A stretch of DNA of 64,000 nt from Isochrysis galbana (lineage: Eukaryota; Haptophyta; Isochrysidales; Isochrysidaceae): NCBI GenBank assembly GCA_018136815.1, contig CM030931.1:1405398-1469397 (forward strand), read 5' to 3'. Below, one piece after another: positions 47,130 to 57,375 of this stretch. Under the pieces are notes generated by a model. The model searched no databases and had not been told where the DNA came from. It worked only from the letters and a program-made list of their open reading frames with translations. Within the stretch, counting starts at the first letter, position 1. Every line of letters starts with the position of its first letter. Position numbers and translations under genes: made by a program.

Positions 47130-49388
47130 CTAATTGACCACGTTACCGGCATCCTCCGCCACGTATTTCACCGGAAGCTTCTGCTTCTCCAGCATCTTGT
47201 TGTGCATTTCAGACACGCCGTTGTCCATGATCGCTGGGAGCTTGCCGGTGAACTTTTGGTACGCAGCGTGGGCGACACAAAAGAGCGCAAGGGCACCATA
47301 CGCAATTGAGAAACGCCAGCCTTCGTTGAACCGGCGGATGTTATCATTGTTGATGCGGTAGCCCCACGAGGGGTCCGGTGGGATGTCGCCACCGAATGCG
47401 TTCTTCTTGGGCAAGACGTACGTGGAGAGCATAACCTCGCCAAGGTCGGTCGAGTAGTGGTCTCCACCCGTGTTCGCGTTCATCTCCGTGCCGTCGACAA
47501 ATAGGTAGTTGTTACCGTGCATAAGGCCGAAGAGCGAGAAGAAGCACGCAATGAGGCAGAAGACGGCACAACGCCCGAATCGGCTGTCAATGAGGTCGCA
47601 AAGTATGGCCGTCACAATGAGCGAGCACATAATGCCACCGGCAGGGGCCATGTTTGAGGCGCCCCGCATGCGGCCAAGGGAGCGCGTAGCCATGCCGACA
47701 GAAATATTGAATTGATCAAAGTAGAGCATATCGGCGACGACGAACATGATGCCGATCATGATGCACGGATAGTGGCGCGAAGCGCAGGCCTCCAGCGACT
47801 GTTGGACGATCATGAGGCCGACGGCGATAAGGATGACACCGATCGAGACGGGATCGATGATGTAGAAGAACAAGCCAGTTAGGCCTGACATCATGAGGAC
47901 AAAGTAAACAATGCCATTCATGAGCGAGTAGGCCGAAGTCGCACCGGTCAGTTTGTGGCGACGGTGGCCAATGTACACGGTCGTCGGCAGGACAGAGCCG
48001 CAGAGGGCTCCAAACATGGTGCCGCAGCCATCGGCGAGCATGGCCTCATTCACGTTGTAGTGGTCGCCTGAGAGGGCAGCGGCCTCAACATTCTCAATGG
48101 TCTCCAAGAAGGACGCGAGGGCAATCGGGAACTGGATCGCGACGGCTCGAGAGGTGAGCTCATCGAAGCCCTTGAGAACGACGAAAGGCGAGAAGTGGTT
48201 CTTGCCAACGTACGATTCCGCGGCAATACGGACCATCTCGGCCATCTTGTCGCGCTCATTGAGGTCGCCAGTTGCTCCGGCACGGCCTTCCGTGTCCCAA
48301 CGGGCGAGCCCGGCCCACCACAGGACGGTACCAGCGACGAAGATCAGGACGGCGGCCGGAATCTTGTTGGAGTATATTCCCTTGCCACCATTGGCGAAGA
48401 AGCCAGTGAAGCAAAGGGCGAGCGGGATGTAGCCGATCAGAGGCTCGCGCATCACGTCGATCAGAGGCGAGAAGCCAAGCCAAACAAAGCCGACCCCGCA
48501 AATGGGAGCAAAAAGGGCAGCGCGTGGGACATTCTTTCGCACAATATTGCCGATGAGAATGCCAGAAACCTCGAAGATACCGCCGATGAAGTTCGCCGCG
48601 CAGGCGCCACTCATTGCCTTCCACGCGAACTCGTCGGGAGTAAGGCGGTCTTCCTCTGCCTGAAACTTTGGCGAGTACTTGAAGCAAATAGGCAGCATTA
48701 CCATGAAAACGGTCAGGAACCCAGCGGGGGTGTTTACGCCATACGGCAGCGCGGTGACGTCGAGGCGATTTTCGAGCTTGGCTACCTTGGCCGCCATCAT
48801 AGCATACCAGATGTTGCCGAAGAGGAGTGCCATCCCCACACCAGGGCAGACAATTTGAAATATCATGTTGGCGAACGCCGAGAAATCTGTATGGGGATGT
48901 GGGACACGCACTGCTGAGCTGAGACATTGCGGGGACGTCGGTAAAAAGGGGTTATGTTCCAGAGAAGTAGGGAGTGGTCATTGCGGGGATCAAACGCACA
49001 GTCAGCGAACGCGAAGTCGAATTCGCAGGCAATCAGTGGTGCCCCGAGCATGGCTGCAACGGAAGGGGAGGAAGGGTATATGAGCGGTGCAAAGCCTTCT
49101 TGGCGGCCAGAGCGAGGTTGAAGGCGGTCCGCATGGTGCGTAGCGCGCTTGAGCTATGGCCCGCACCCGCAAGGATGCCTAGAAGCGAGGAGAAATTGTC
49201 GAAGAAGAGCATGAAGAGCGAGTTGACCTGCAGACATTGGGAGTTGTGTTTCGGCAACCAGAACGGCAGCAGCTGCAGGCCGGGGGACGGGGGGAACTGG
49301 AGCGTACATCGCCGGTTGTGAACTGTTTGAGGTAGTCCAAGCTAGGCGAGATGCAGAACTTGGGCTCGCCCCATGCTTTGGTCAGCAT
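47130..49388 (-). CDS. NCS2-type nucleobase (xanthine/uracil-like) permease
   Basis: Exons in coding order are 49388-49308, 49272-49167 and 48886-47130, giving 647 residues with consistent phases. The first intron would be only 35 nt (GTACGC...CTGCAG); the second is 280 nt. The protein is polytopic. It has FMLFFDNFSSLLGIL, a TALPYGVNTPAGF segment like the signature helix of NCS2/AzgA purine transporters, about a dozen hydrophobic segments, and an ENVEAAALSGDHYNVNEAMLADG stretch with FGALCGSVLPTTVYIGH typical of the second half. Such carriers use ion symport to import purines, xanthine or uracil. Substrate and membrane cannot be told. The C-terminus is hydrophilic. The start was chosen as the ATG at which homology-like sequence (MLTKAWGEPKF) begins. 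Confidence 0.85.
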
Positions 49389-50732
49389 GTCAGGAGTCCC
49401 TTCGCCTGTGCAGACAGGGGGGCGAGCGTGGGTCGGAGAGAGAGAGCTCAGGTGGGCGGTAGGTGTTGAGGCGGAAGCTCGTGTCGCCGCGCCACAAAGA
49501 GCTGCCCTCACTCGTCGCCTCGCGCCTCTAGCCTCCCGCCCTCGCTCCGAGGGAGCAGGTCCCCCCCCTCTCACCTTGGCCCTTCCGCTTCCCCTCTCGC
49601 GCTCTCTTGCGCACGCAGCCTGGAACAGCCTCTCCCCCCCCCCCAGTCCTCTCCTTTCCCTCAGGAAATGGTCTTACATCTCTGCCTCCAGTGGACGACC
49701 TCTGCACAAGCTTCACGGACCCACTTGCGCGCTCTCTCTCTCTCTCTCTCTCATTCGCGCGCGCGCGCCCTCCTCCCCCCGTCTCTGTCCCCCCCCCCCA
49801 CAGCGACCTCCTCTCCCCCCCCCCCCCCGCCCCGCCGCCGCCGCCCCCCCCCCCGCCGTCCCATCACCGGTCCCGCCCCCCCCCCCTCTCCTCCTCTTCC
49901 CCCGCCGCCTTACTTCCTACACACTCGATGGTTCTGCCCTTTGGAGAGCTTCCTCCCCCCCCCTCCCTCAGCCCCCCCCTCCCTCGCGCACCCCGTTGAA
50001 TGGTGCAGCGCGCGCGCGGGGGGAGAGGGGGGAGAGGGGGAAAGGGGGGGGGGGGGGGGGGACGACGGGCGGTCGCCGCCCGTCCACTCCTCCTGTCCCC
50101 CCCCCCCCCCTCTCCCACCCGCGCCCCGCCGCCAAGTCTAGCGGGGGGGTCCTCAGGGACGCAGCGAGCACGGCCCCCCGCAACGCTTTGAGGCGCCCCC
50201 ATCCCTCGGGGAAGACGCCGCGAGCTGCGAGGAGCAGGCGTCGCGCCGCAATTGAGCCATCGTCCGGATGTTCCCCCCCCCCTCCCCCAAAGTACCCCCC
50301 GTCCGCGCGAAAATGAATTCCGCAATCATCATCGATAGCTTTAGACCCCGACCACTCCTCCTGTGGTCCGAATGAGATTTGAGATTTGTAGTATATTGTG
50401 TACGTAGCTCCGGTGGTTCTTAACCCTCGTACATGCCTAGTCCTGGAGGACGCTAATCGCGTCTCGAGTATATACGGCTATATTTGGAGCCCCTAGGGGT
50501 CTTTGGCGGCCCATGGGGGCCCTTTGAGACACATATGGGCCCCCTTGCGGGCTTGGGTAGAAGTACCAAGAATCAGGAATAAATTCGTCAATAATGCTTG
50601 GTTTTAGAAGCGCGGGAGAACGTTGCCACGAAAGCGCGGGCGGGAGCGTTCTCTCGCGCGAAAGCCGCTCGCTGTGGGGCCCACCCCCCTCCCCTTGCTT
50701 CCCCCCCCGCCTCCTACCTAGCGATAGCGAGC
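49389..50732. other. C/T-rich intergenic DNA
   Basis: Between the divergent permease and the piggyBac-like gene. It contains many C runs (49640, 49790, 49820-49900, 50100-50110, 50275) and a G22-type run near 50045-50062. The Pro-rich open frames it allows are low complexity and are not called. AT-richer sequence from 50320 onward could be the upstream part of the piggyBac-like element. Confidence 0.4.
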
Positions 50733-52359
50733 ATGGCGGACGCCTCATGCTGCCGCACGCAGACGCAGCCCTCTTTGCCCGCGCCTCTCCCCCCTGACTC
50801 GCAGCTCGGGCGAGACCTGACACCCTCCGAGGTCAAGGTTGAGAAGGTGAGTAAGGTGCGTGGGAAGACGTGCGTGAAGTATGTCACGATGTACCAGCCG
50901 CCCAATCTGCAGCCCAAGCTATTCGATAGGAGTGTGGAGGTGATGCAGGGCCCAAGGCATTCTCGTCGCCCGAGCGCCGTCGCGAGGAAGGCGGGCAAGC
51001 GCAACGTCACGGAGGTTTCGTGGGCCGACGAGTACGACCAACCGGAGGAGGGGTGGAGTGACGAAGAATTGATGCCAACCGAGACCACGCCCGAGGACTA
51101 TCGTTGGGCGGCTGGCCCCATCGACCGCGAGCTGCCGCTGCCGCCTTTTCGTGGCCCCTCTCCAGGTCCGACCGACGTAGCTCTCAACAAGAATTCGACC
51201 CCCCTAGACATCATGCAGCACCTCGTGCCGCACGAGTTCAAGCTGCGTTGGTGCTCATACACCAAGCAGCACGCTCGGGCCTGGCGCGCTGAGCGGCCCA
51301 ATTGGAAGAAGGACACCGTGGAGCGCTCGATGTTGCGAATGCAACCTACTTTTATAAGTGGGGGTCAATGGGGGCCTCGCGCCCCCCTCTCTCCATCGCG
51401 GACACCCCCCGGGGTGGGCCCGTACAATCAACCCCAGCCCCTGCCCTTTGGCAGGGGCTGGGCAATCAACACTCTGGCCCAGACCCCTAGTGGGCGCGGG
51501 CCGAGACTCGCACTCCCACGCCCAGCATGGGCCTGCCCTCGAGCTGACTCCCCCCCTCCCCTGGTCGCCAGGCATACAGAGGCCACTGGGAGGCTCCAAT
51601 GGCCAGCGTGGCAAGCGTGGGAGAGGCAGGGGGGGCCAGGGGCTGAGCCCCAGCCTCCACTGCCCCCTGAGCTGCCCTTGCTGGCCCTCTGGGAGCCCCC
51701 AAAGGCCCTCTGAGAGCAGGCCGTGGCGCGCCGCATGGCGACGCGCCGCAGGGAGAGGGGCGGAGGAGAATGGAGAGAGGGAGAGGGGGGAATTTGCGCC
51801 CCCCCCGATGGAGTGCGGTAAGAAACGGGCCCCGTTTGCGTTAGCAAACGGGCGAAGGGGGGCGGCTGGCGACAGGAGGGGCGAGAAGAAGGGAGTGGCT
51901 CAAGACGTCCCTGTGGCAGGTATCGGGGGGCGCAGTCATTTATTTCTTCGAGGACTGCTCGCGGCGCGAGCTGTAGAGGCCGTTCTGCTTCACGACGAGA
52001 GGTCCCTCCCCCCCCCCCCGGTGTTTTTCCCCGGAGAGTCGGCCGGCGTCGACCGGTCCGCCTCAATGGGTTTTCCCTCATTGTAACTTGTGGGGAGTTA
52101 TAATGGGAGCCGGGGGTTTGCGAGGGGGGAGATTTGAAGGGATGCATATGTGTATGTGTCTGTGCCATCACTTCAAGGCGTGCGGGCAAGTGCGCTGAGG
52201 GGTGTCGTGATAGTACCGGGCTAGTGGGAGTAGTGGTACTAACGCTCAGTTGTTTTATTATTATTATTATCGATGTTGCGAATGCAGATTGTCCTCCGCC
52301 CGCGTCACTTCGATTTGTGGAGAAAATCTGCTTTTTTGTGTATTGAGCGTCCCTCGTGA
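50733..52359 (+). pseudogene. piggyBac-like transposase N-terminal part, split by a retroposon
   Basis: The frame runs from ATG 50733 to 51343, then resumes in the same frame at 52287 and stops at 52357-52359. The N-terminal part is acidic and Arg-rich. It is followed by LPPFRGPSPGPTDVALNKNSTPLDIMQHLVPHEF, which resembles the F-x-G-x-x-G...S-P-L-D-F-F start of the DDE_Tnp_1_7 (piggyBac) domain. None of the catalytic Asp residues is reached before the stop, so the gene was already truncated or decayed. The retroposon at 51344-52269 lies inside it and its 17-bp duplication repeats five codons. Confidence 0.55.
51344..52269 (+). mobile_element. Short retroposon, copy 3 (926 bp, 17-bp target duplication)
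   Basis: Flanked by perfect TCGATGTTGCGAATGCA at 51327-51343 and 52270-52286. The 5' hairpin is CCTACTT-TTAT-AAGTGGG: the same TTAT loop as copies 1 and 2, but with the stem bases exchanged. It ends in a (TTA)n tail at 52255-52269. The middle (CCAGGGGCTGAGCCCCAGCCTCC... and CGCCGCAGGGAGAG) is a diverged match to copy 1. Confidence 0.72.
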
Positions 52360-52483
52360 ATGAACGTTTCGGGTAGGTGTTCGAGATATGCCGAGCATTC
52401 TTCTTTGCTATACGGCGTCGTAAAGGCGCCGTCTTTGTCTTTGGGGGCATACCGAAAGAAAGGGGGGGGAGGGAGAAAGAAGG

Positions 52484-53406
52484 CCAAGGCTAGGAATCGC
52501 GATTAATAGGGTAGTTTTCAAAACTGCTGATTAGTAGTTTCAAAACTGCCGATGATTAATCGGAGGGGTTTTGAAACTGCCTATTAACTGCTTATTAACT
52601 GGTTGCCATCGGAGTTTTAAAACCCCTGATTAATAGGGTGATTAACATCCTATTAATCGATTGTACGTACGTACTTGTACTTGTAGTCTACCATAGTCCT
52701 CTGGGCCTCGTGCCCTTCGCCGTCAAGCCTCGCAACCTCATCAACAACCTCGCCCCTTTCATGACTTCATGTATCACCTCTTATAGCCTCCGCTCCCCGT
52801 AGAACTAGTTAGTAGAACAGTGAACAGTATAGAATGTATGCCTTGTTTATGTACTGAATAGAGTACGAGCAGAAGAACAAATACATCTCATTTTGTCATT
52901 TCTAGCTGTATATATGAATACATGAATATAGGAAAAGCGGGCCGCAGTAGGCGGCACGAAAAGATAGGCGGCAAGCGTTCTGGACGGGGAGGGGAGAGAG
53001 GAGGGGAGACCCCCGCGGGGAGGGGGAGGGAGGGGAGACGAACCTAACGGGCGATGCAGGGAGGGGGCGTCGGAGCGTGACAACAGAGAGGGAGTAGTCA
53101 CGCGGAGAATCCTAATGGCGGGAGAAAACGCAATGCGGGGATGCGGGGAGGGGGCATCGAGGCGTGGCGACGGGGAGGGAGCCACGCGGGAAGACCTAAC
53201 GGCGGGGGAAATGTACAAAGGGAAATGAGCAACCCCCTTTACCCGCAACACACTGAATGGGCGCTCAAAACTCGGTGATTAACTAGTTAACTAGGGTTAG
53301 AGTTTCCAGAAACTCGATGATTAATCAAAGGGGGTTTTGAAACTGCCGATTAATAGTGATTAATATAGTTAACTGGTTAACTGGTTTAACTGATTCCTAG
53401 CCTTGG
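52484..53406. mobile_element. MITE with 15-bp terminal inverted repeats
   Basis: Ends are CCAAGGCTAGGAATC (52484-52498) and its exact complement GATTCCTAGCCTTGG (53392-53406). They are flanked by the direct repeat AGAAGG (52478-52483 and 53407-53412), which extends to AGAAGGCC if the first two terminal bases are counted. An 8-bp duplication would suit the hAT superfamily. Both subterminal regions carry AT-rich GATTAATC and GGGTTTTGAAACTGCC words. The interior (52975-53225) is a diverged member of the GC-rich repeat at 44046 and 55616. Confidence 0.65.
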
Positions 53407-53412
53407 AGAAGG

Positions 53413-54022
53413 CCGCTGAGATGGGCCTTCAGCCGAAACGGCTCTTCGGGGGATCCCGGCAGGCGAGAGGGGGATGCCGGCCCTCTCGGGCGCGGGGACG
53501 GACTCCCTCTACCCGCAACACCTATAGTCGTGCCCGGGGGGTGCGTGCCCGTAGCCCGTAGCTAGTAGCTATATGCATATGCATATATGCTGGTGGTTGG
53601 GGGGTTTTCTCTTGCCCGTTCCTATTTTCAGTCTGCCTAGTCCAAAATGCAGCTCCTGTATGCCCCCTGGCCCTAACGCCAGCACAAAAATCCAATTTAG
53701 GCATACACTAGGGTTGAGGCCCCAGTCCCGGCATATCCCGGCAGAGTGATTTGCAGCACAACAATAACAACCAATAATGTAACATGAACGTGTGACGTGT
53801 TGGTGGAGGTGGGGTGTTAGTGGTGAACCTGCAATCGAATGTAGACAGCCGGCAGTCATCCGCAGTATCTTGCATGGTAGAGAAGAATACTACACAAAAA
53901 GGCATCATATTCGCAACAGAGAGCATACAAAAGGGGTAGGTGGGTCTGCGCAAAGCGAGGGGACAAGATCCAGAGGCCATGGGATTGAGACTCGACACAC
54001 TTCTCGCAATATCTGGGTGTGG
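53413..54022. other. Intergenic, no gene supported
   Basis: Contains one ACCCGCAACA end (53511-53520), a TATATGCATATGCATATATGC near-palindrome at 53571-53591, and 3' flank of the minus-strand gene that ends at 54023. Open frames here lack any motif. Confidence 0.35.
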
Positions 54023-54568
54023 CTAAGGATCGCCTACTCTTGGAGGAATGTTGACAACTCCTACCTCCCCAAACGCCTGTCTCGCAGCGGCCGCATCACT
54101 TCTAGGCCGTCTGCGCTCCTTTCTTCCCCATGTCCAGAATTGTTCGTCTTCATCCTTCTTGGCCCAGCTCCATTTTGCGACGGATCGCGCCTTGACGACG
54201 TCTCCCTCGTCCATGGCTATGAACGTTGTCCACCATTTCCAATAAATGCGCTGGAATGGCGTCAAGATGGTTTCTTTCTCGCCCCAGTCACTCAACAGGA
54301 TGAGTGGTGTGATTCCGGCTGTGACGAGCACAGAGATAGCCCGGAATCTACCAAGCGTCCTCCTTGACCACATAGGCTTCCCGTCGGCTGCCCACTGGTC
54401 AAGATAAGCCCGTCCATTGTCGAACTCCCACGTCTGCAGCTTTGGCCGCACCGTTGAGTCGTGTCCTTCCTTGACCATATCGCCTCTCTCGCCGCCGCCG
54501 AGCGCCGGCGCGGCCAAGGCTCGCTGAGCAAATCTACGTCTCACCTCTTTACTGTCGGAGAGAAGCAT
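54023..54568 (-). CDS. Hypothetical small protein with one membrane segment
   Basis: 181 residues from the ATG at 54568. The N-terminal third is basic and Ala-rich (SKEVRRRFAQRALAAPALGG). In the middle lies a single hydrophobic segment (FRAISVLVTAGITPLILLS). The C-terminal part is charged and Trp-rich (YWKWWTTFIAMDEGD, KWSWAKKDEDEQFWTWGRK). Composition and regular codon use look like a real protein, and the basic N-terminus could be an organelle presequence. No family is recognised. The upstream frame is open but runs into a poly-G/P region, so the inner ATG is preferred. Confidence 0.5.
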   Translation of the reverse strand: MLLSDSKEVRRRFAQRALAAPALGGGERGDMVKEGHDSTVRPKLQTWEFDNGRAYLDQWAADGKPMWSRRTLGRFRAISVLVTAGITPLILLSDWGEKETILTPFQRIYWKWWTTFIAMDEGDVVKARSVAKWSWAKKDEDEQFWTWGRKERRRPRSDAAAARQAFGEVGVVNIPPRVGDP

Positions 54569-55343
54569 CGAAATCGATGCCGCGTGTGGTAAGAAGTAGG
54601 TGTGCGTGTAAGATGAATACTGGCACGAACACAGAGAAAGGAAGAGGCGAAATGAATCCCCCCCCCCCCCCCCCGGGCGCGCAGTTCGCCGCGGTTCGCG
54701 GGCGCGCCTCCCCCCCTCCGCCACCCACCACGCCACCGCCAAGCAGTCCACGCCCACGCCACCACCAAGTAACCCACCCACGTAGTACCTCTTCAGCCCC
54801 GGCCCGGTGACGAATTGGGATGGACCATGGACCATGGGCCATGGGGCCTGAGGGCAATGAGGAAGGAGGCATGCCTGCGGCAGGCGCGGCTGAGGGCTGA
54901 GGGCTGAGGGAACGACGTCGGATACGCTGACGGGCTGAACCGCCCGTCAGCCGTCAGCAGAGGAAGGCGGGCAGGCGGGCTTGGGCGAGGGCGAGGACGG
55001 CGGCGAAAGCGACATCGAGCGAGCGGCGAGAGGCGGGGGCGAGTGAGAGGAAGGAGGGCTGTGCGGCTGTGTTGGCAGGGGCTGGCGAGGAGAGGCGAGT
55101 TTATAGGGTATGAGTGTTAGACGAGAGCGAGAACGACGAGCAGGGTGTATGGGTTCACGTTTACCCGGTGTTGCCCCACTTTGCGTTAACACCTCCATTG
55201 GCTAGGTGTGGCACATGCGTTAACACCCAATCTTGATTAATATCCCATCTAGGGATCGTTTGAAAAGATTAGGCTCGGCGACACATCGCTTGAAACCGAG
55301 AGAGACGAGAGACGAGATGGTCGGCATTCGACTTCATGAATAG
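54569..55343. other. Intergenic with a C16-type run
   Basis: Upstream region of the minus-strand gene. A C run lies at about 54658-54674. Direct repeats CATGGACCATGGGCCATGG lie at 54825-54843. GCTGACGGGCTGAACCGCCCGTCAGC forms a hairpin around 54927-54952. No coding region is supported. Confidence 0.4.
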
Positions 55344-55361
55344 GTGACCGGCTTGCTTGGT

Positions 55362-55566
55362 GGGGGGGTTCCTCTGTTCCCCCTCCGGAGGTCCGGTCGG
55401 CGTTTTCTGCGCGCGGGGGGGCGCGCGGCGCGCGGGGCGCGGGGGGGGGGGTTCCCGCCCTCCTCCCTCCGGAGTGCCTGTCGGCGTATTCTGCGCGCGG
55501 GGGGGAATTCTTGTTCCCCCTACGGAGGTCCGGTCGGCGTGTTTTCCGCGCGGGGGGGGGGGGGAT
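55362..55566. repeat. Three-copy GC-rich tandem repeat
   Basis: Three diverged copies of a unit reading roughly CCTCCGGAGGTCCGGTCGGCGT followed by TTTCTGCGCGCGGGGGG start at about 55379, 55469 and 55517. Spacing varies because of G-run length. The region directly precedes GC-rich repeat copy 2. Confidence 0.5.
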
Positions 55567-55615
55567 CTTGGACCTTTCGCCTGCGCCCTCTGCCTCTGCG
55601 AGCCCGTCTCCCATG

Positions 55616-56154
55616 GTGGGTGTGGCTGTGCTGAGTGATGGGGGGCTGTGGCTGCTGTGTGTGCTGGTGTGGAGGGGCTGTATGTGGTAGTAACATGTGA
55701 GGTATGAACGGAGGGAAGCACAGGGGATGGGATGATACGGACGGGGGAGGCACGCGCGGACGAGGGCGAGACCGAGGGTTCGGTCTCGGACGGCATGAGG
55801 ACGAGCGAGACGAGAGCGGAGGACACAGGAAGGCGAGAGGGGCACGAGAGCGGTCGAGCGGTGGCGCTGATCGCGGGACGAAGAACAAGGGAGAGGACAC
55901 TCATGGGGAAAAGTAAACACCGGGGAGGGAAAAGACGCGGGAAAGGAGAGGGATGAAACGGGGCCGGAGACTCAAGGAGACACTCGAGGAGAGAACGGGG
56001 GGAGGAGAGAGAGCGGGGGCGGACCCAGTGGGCCGGCGCGGGGAAGGGGGCGTCGGAGCGTGACAACAAACAAAGGGGGGGCGCGGGGGAACCCGATGGC
56101 GGGAAAGGGGACGCAATGCAAAGAGGGGGCACCGGGGCGAGGCGGCGGGGAGGG
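55616..56154. repeat. GC-rich ~530-bp repeat, copy 2
   Basis: Direct, ~90% identical copy of 44046-44578. Here it is followed by an ACCCGCAACA end (56218-56227) instead of a transposase fragment. It includes the CGTCGGAGCGTGACAACAAA unit that also occurs at 53068. Confidence 0.6.
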
Positions 56155-56613
56155 GGTCGCGCCAAGGGGACCTAATGAACGGGGACGCACGAGGGGGAGA
56201 AAAGGGCAACCCCCCCTACCCGCAACAGTGGGGGGTGCAGCAGAGGTGGCAGCTATGTATGCAGTTTGACGAAACAGTGAGGAAGGAGGCGCAGGCAATC
56301 GTTCCCCAGGCCCCAGGGGGAAGAGATTTTCCCCATTGCAGCAATGGGGGCTTCCTTGCTCGAGCTGCCCGACTGTGCAACGCTGTTGCGCCTGGTAGCA
56401 ACCTCGCAGCCCGGTGCCTTCCGGGGAGATTCGACGCGCCTCGTAGTGGATGATGTATGATGTGACGATTCGACACGGGTGACGACCTCGAGCGTCCCGA
56501 CGCCTCGAGGGCTCTAAGAATAGAGAGGGATGGATTTTGGAGTCATTCGATGTGGATTTGTTGTTTTGCCACCCTTGTGAACTATCGAGTGCGGGCGGTT
56601 CTGGCTGTGGCTG
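56155..56613. other. Intergenic, no gene supported
   Basis: Contains the ACCCGCAACA end at 56218 and a CCCCATTGCAGCAATGGGG hairpin around 56331-56349. Nothing else is recognised. Confidence 0.35.
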
Positions 56614-56919
56614 TCACTGACACTGAAGTTGTTGAGTGATTTGGCCATATGGCATATCATATGGTCCAGGTCCCACCATTTGGCGGGAGGAGCGTGTGGC
56701 GCGGTCGGCGGCCGCTGAGTCGAAGAAAAGATTTTTAACGAATTTGTCGAGTTTATTCGTTGTGGTGTTGTACCCTTGAGCGGCGTCGTCGAGCGCGCTA
56801 TGGTTGTAGAAGTTGGGGTGGTCTCTCGGCGGGGGTACCATGTAGAAATTGTAGTCTTGTGACTTGTGAGAGGTCTTGTTGTGGCTAGCATCCCTAGCCA
56901 CATACACCGGACGAGCCAT
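56614..56919 (-). CDS. Hypothetical small protein, head to head with the light-harvesting gene
   Basis: 101 residues from ATG 56919: Asn/Tyr-rich, hydrophilic, with YNFYMVPPPRDHPNFYNHSA and LDKFVKNLFFDS. No signal peptide, membrane segment or known domain is seen. The frame is open upstream to 57192, so an upstream start or exon is possible. Its composition differs from the G/C-run shadows around it, which is the main reason for listing it. Confidence 0.35.
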   Translation of the reverse strand: MARPVYVARDASHNKTSHKSQDYNFYMVPPPRDHPNFYNHSALDDAAQGYNTTTNKLDKFVKNLFFDSAAADRATRSSRQMVGPGPYDMPYGQITQQLQCQ

Positions 56920-57375
56920 GCACCAACCGCGCACACCCCCATCGCGGGGTAGGGGCTCCGTTGCCGATAAGGCACGGTCCCTCAGCAATAGGATTAAACT
57001 AGGACAACAAGAAAACTCTGACAACAATGGAATGGGGTCCGCACCGAGCACCATGTCCATATCGGTGGGTGCCGCCCCAGCAGCTAGTGGCAGTAGCGAC
57101 GCCTGCCCTTGGCAATCACAATCACACCACGGCGCGGTAAAGTACTCAACTTCGCACCGCGACCGGGCGCGCTGCGAGGCCGTTCTCGTCACTCCACATG
57201 GAGTGGGACCAGAGATCGTGTTGGTGCATGCAGGTGTGGGGCTCTAATACGTACCCTAGAGTAGAGTAGCTGCCCTTCTAAATGAAGGTTCAGAGAAAAA
57301 TCGCAGAAGCTTCCATGGTACAAGATATCCGCGTGGGAAGTCTGTGTTGTTTGCTTCTCCTAGTTTCCCTGCCCG

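Noticed and set aside
49607-50316. Pro-rich proteins on the plus strand
   Set aside because: Open only because C runs encode proline. No conserved segment, and G/C runs dominate the region.
52305-52487. Minus-strand peptide with FRYAPKDKDGAFTT
   Set aside because: Short, overlaps the end of the piggyBac-like frame, and has no recognisable family.
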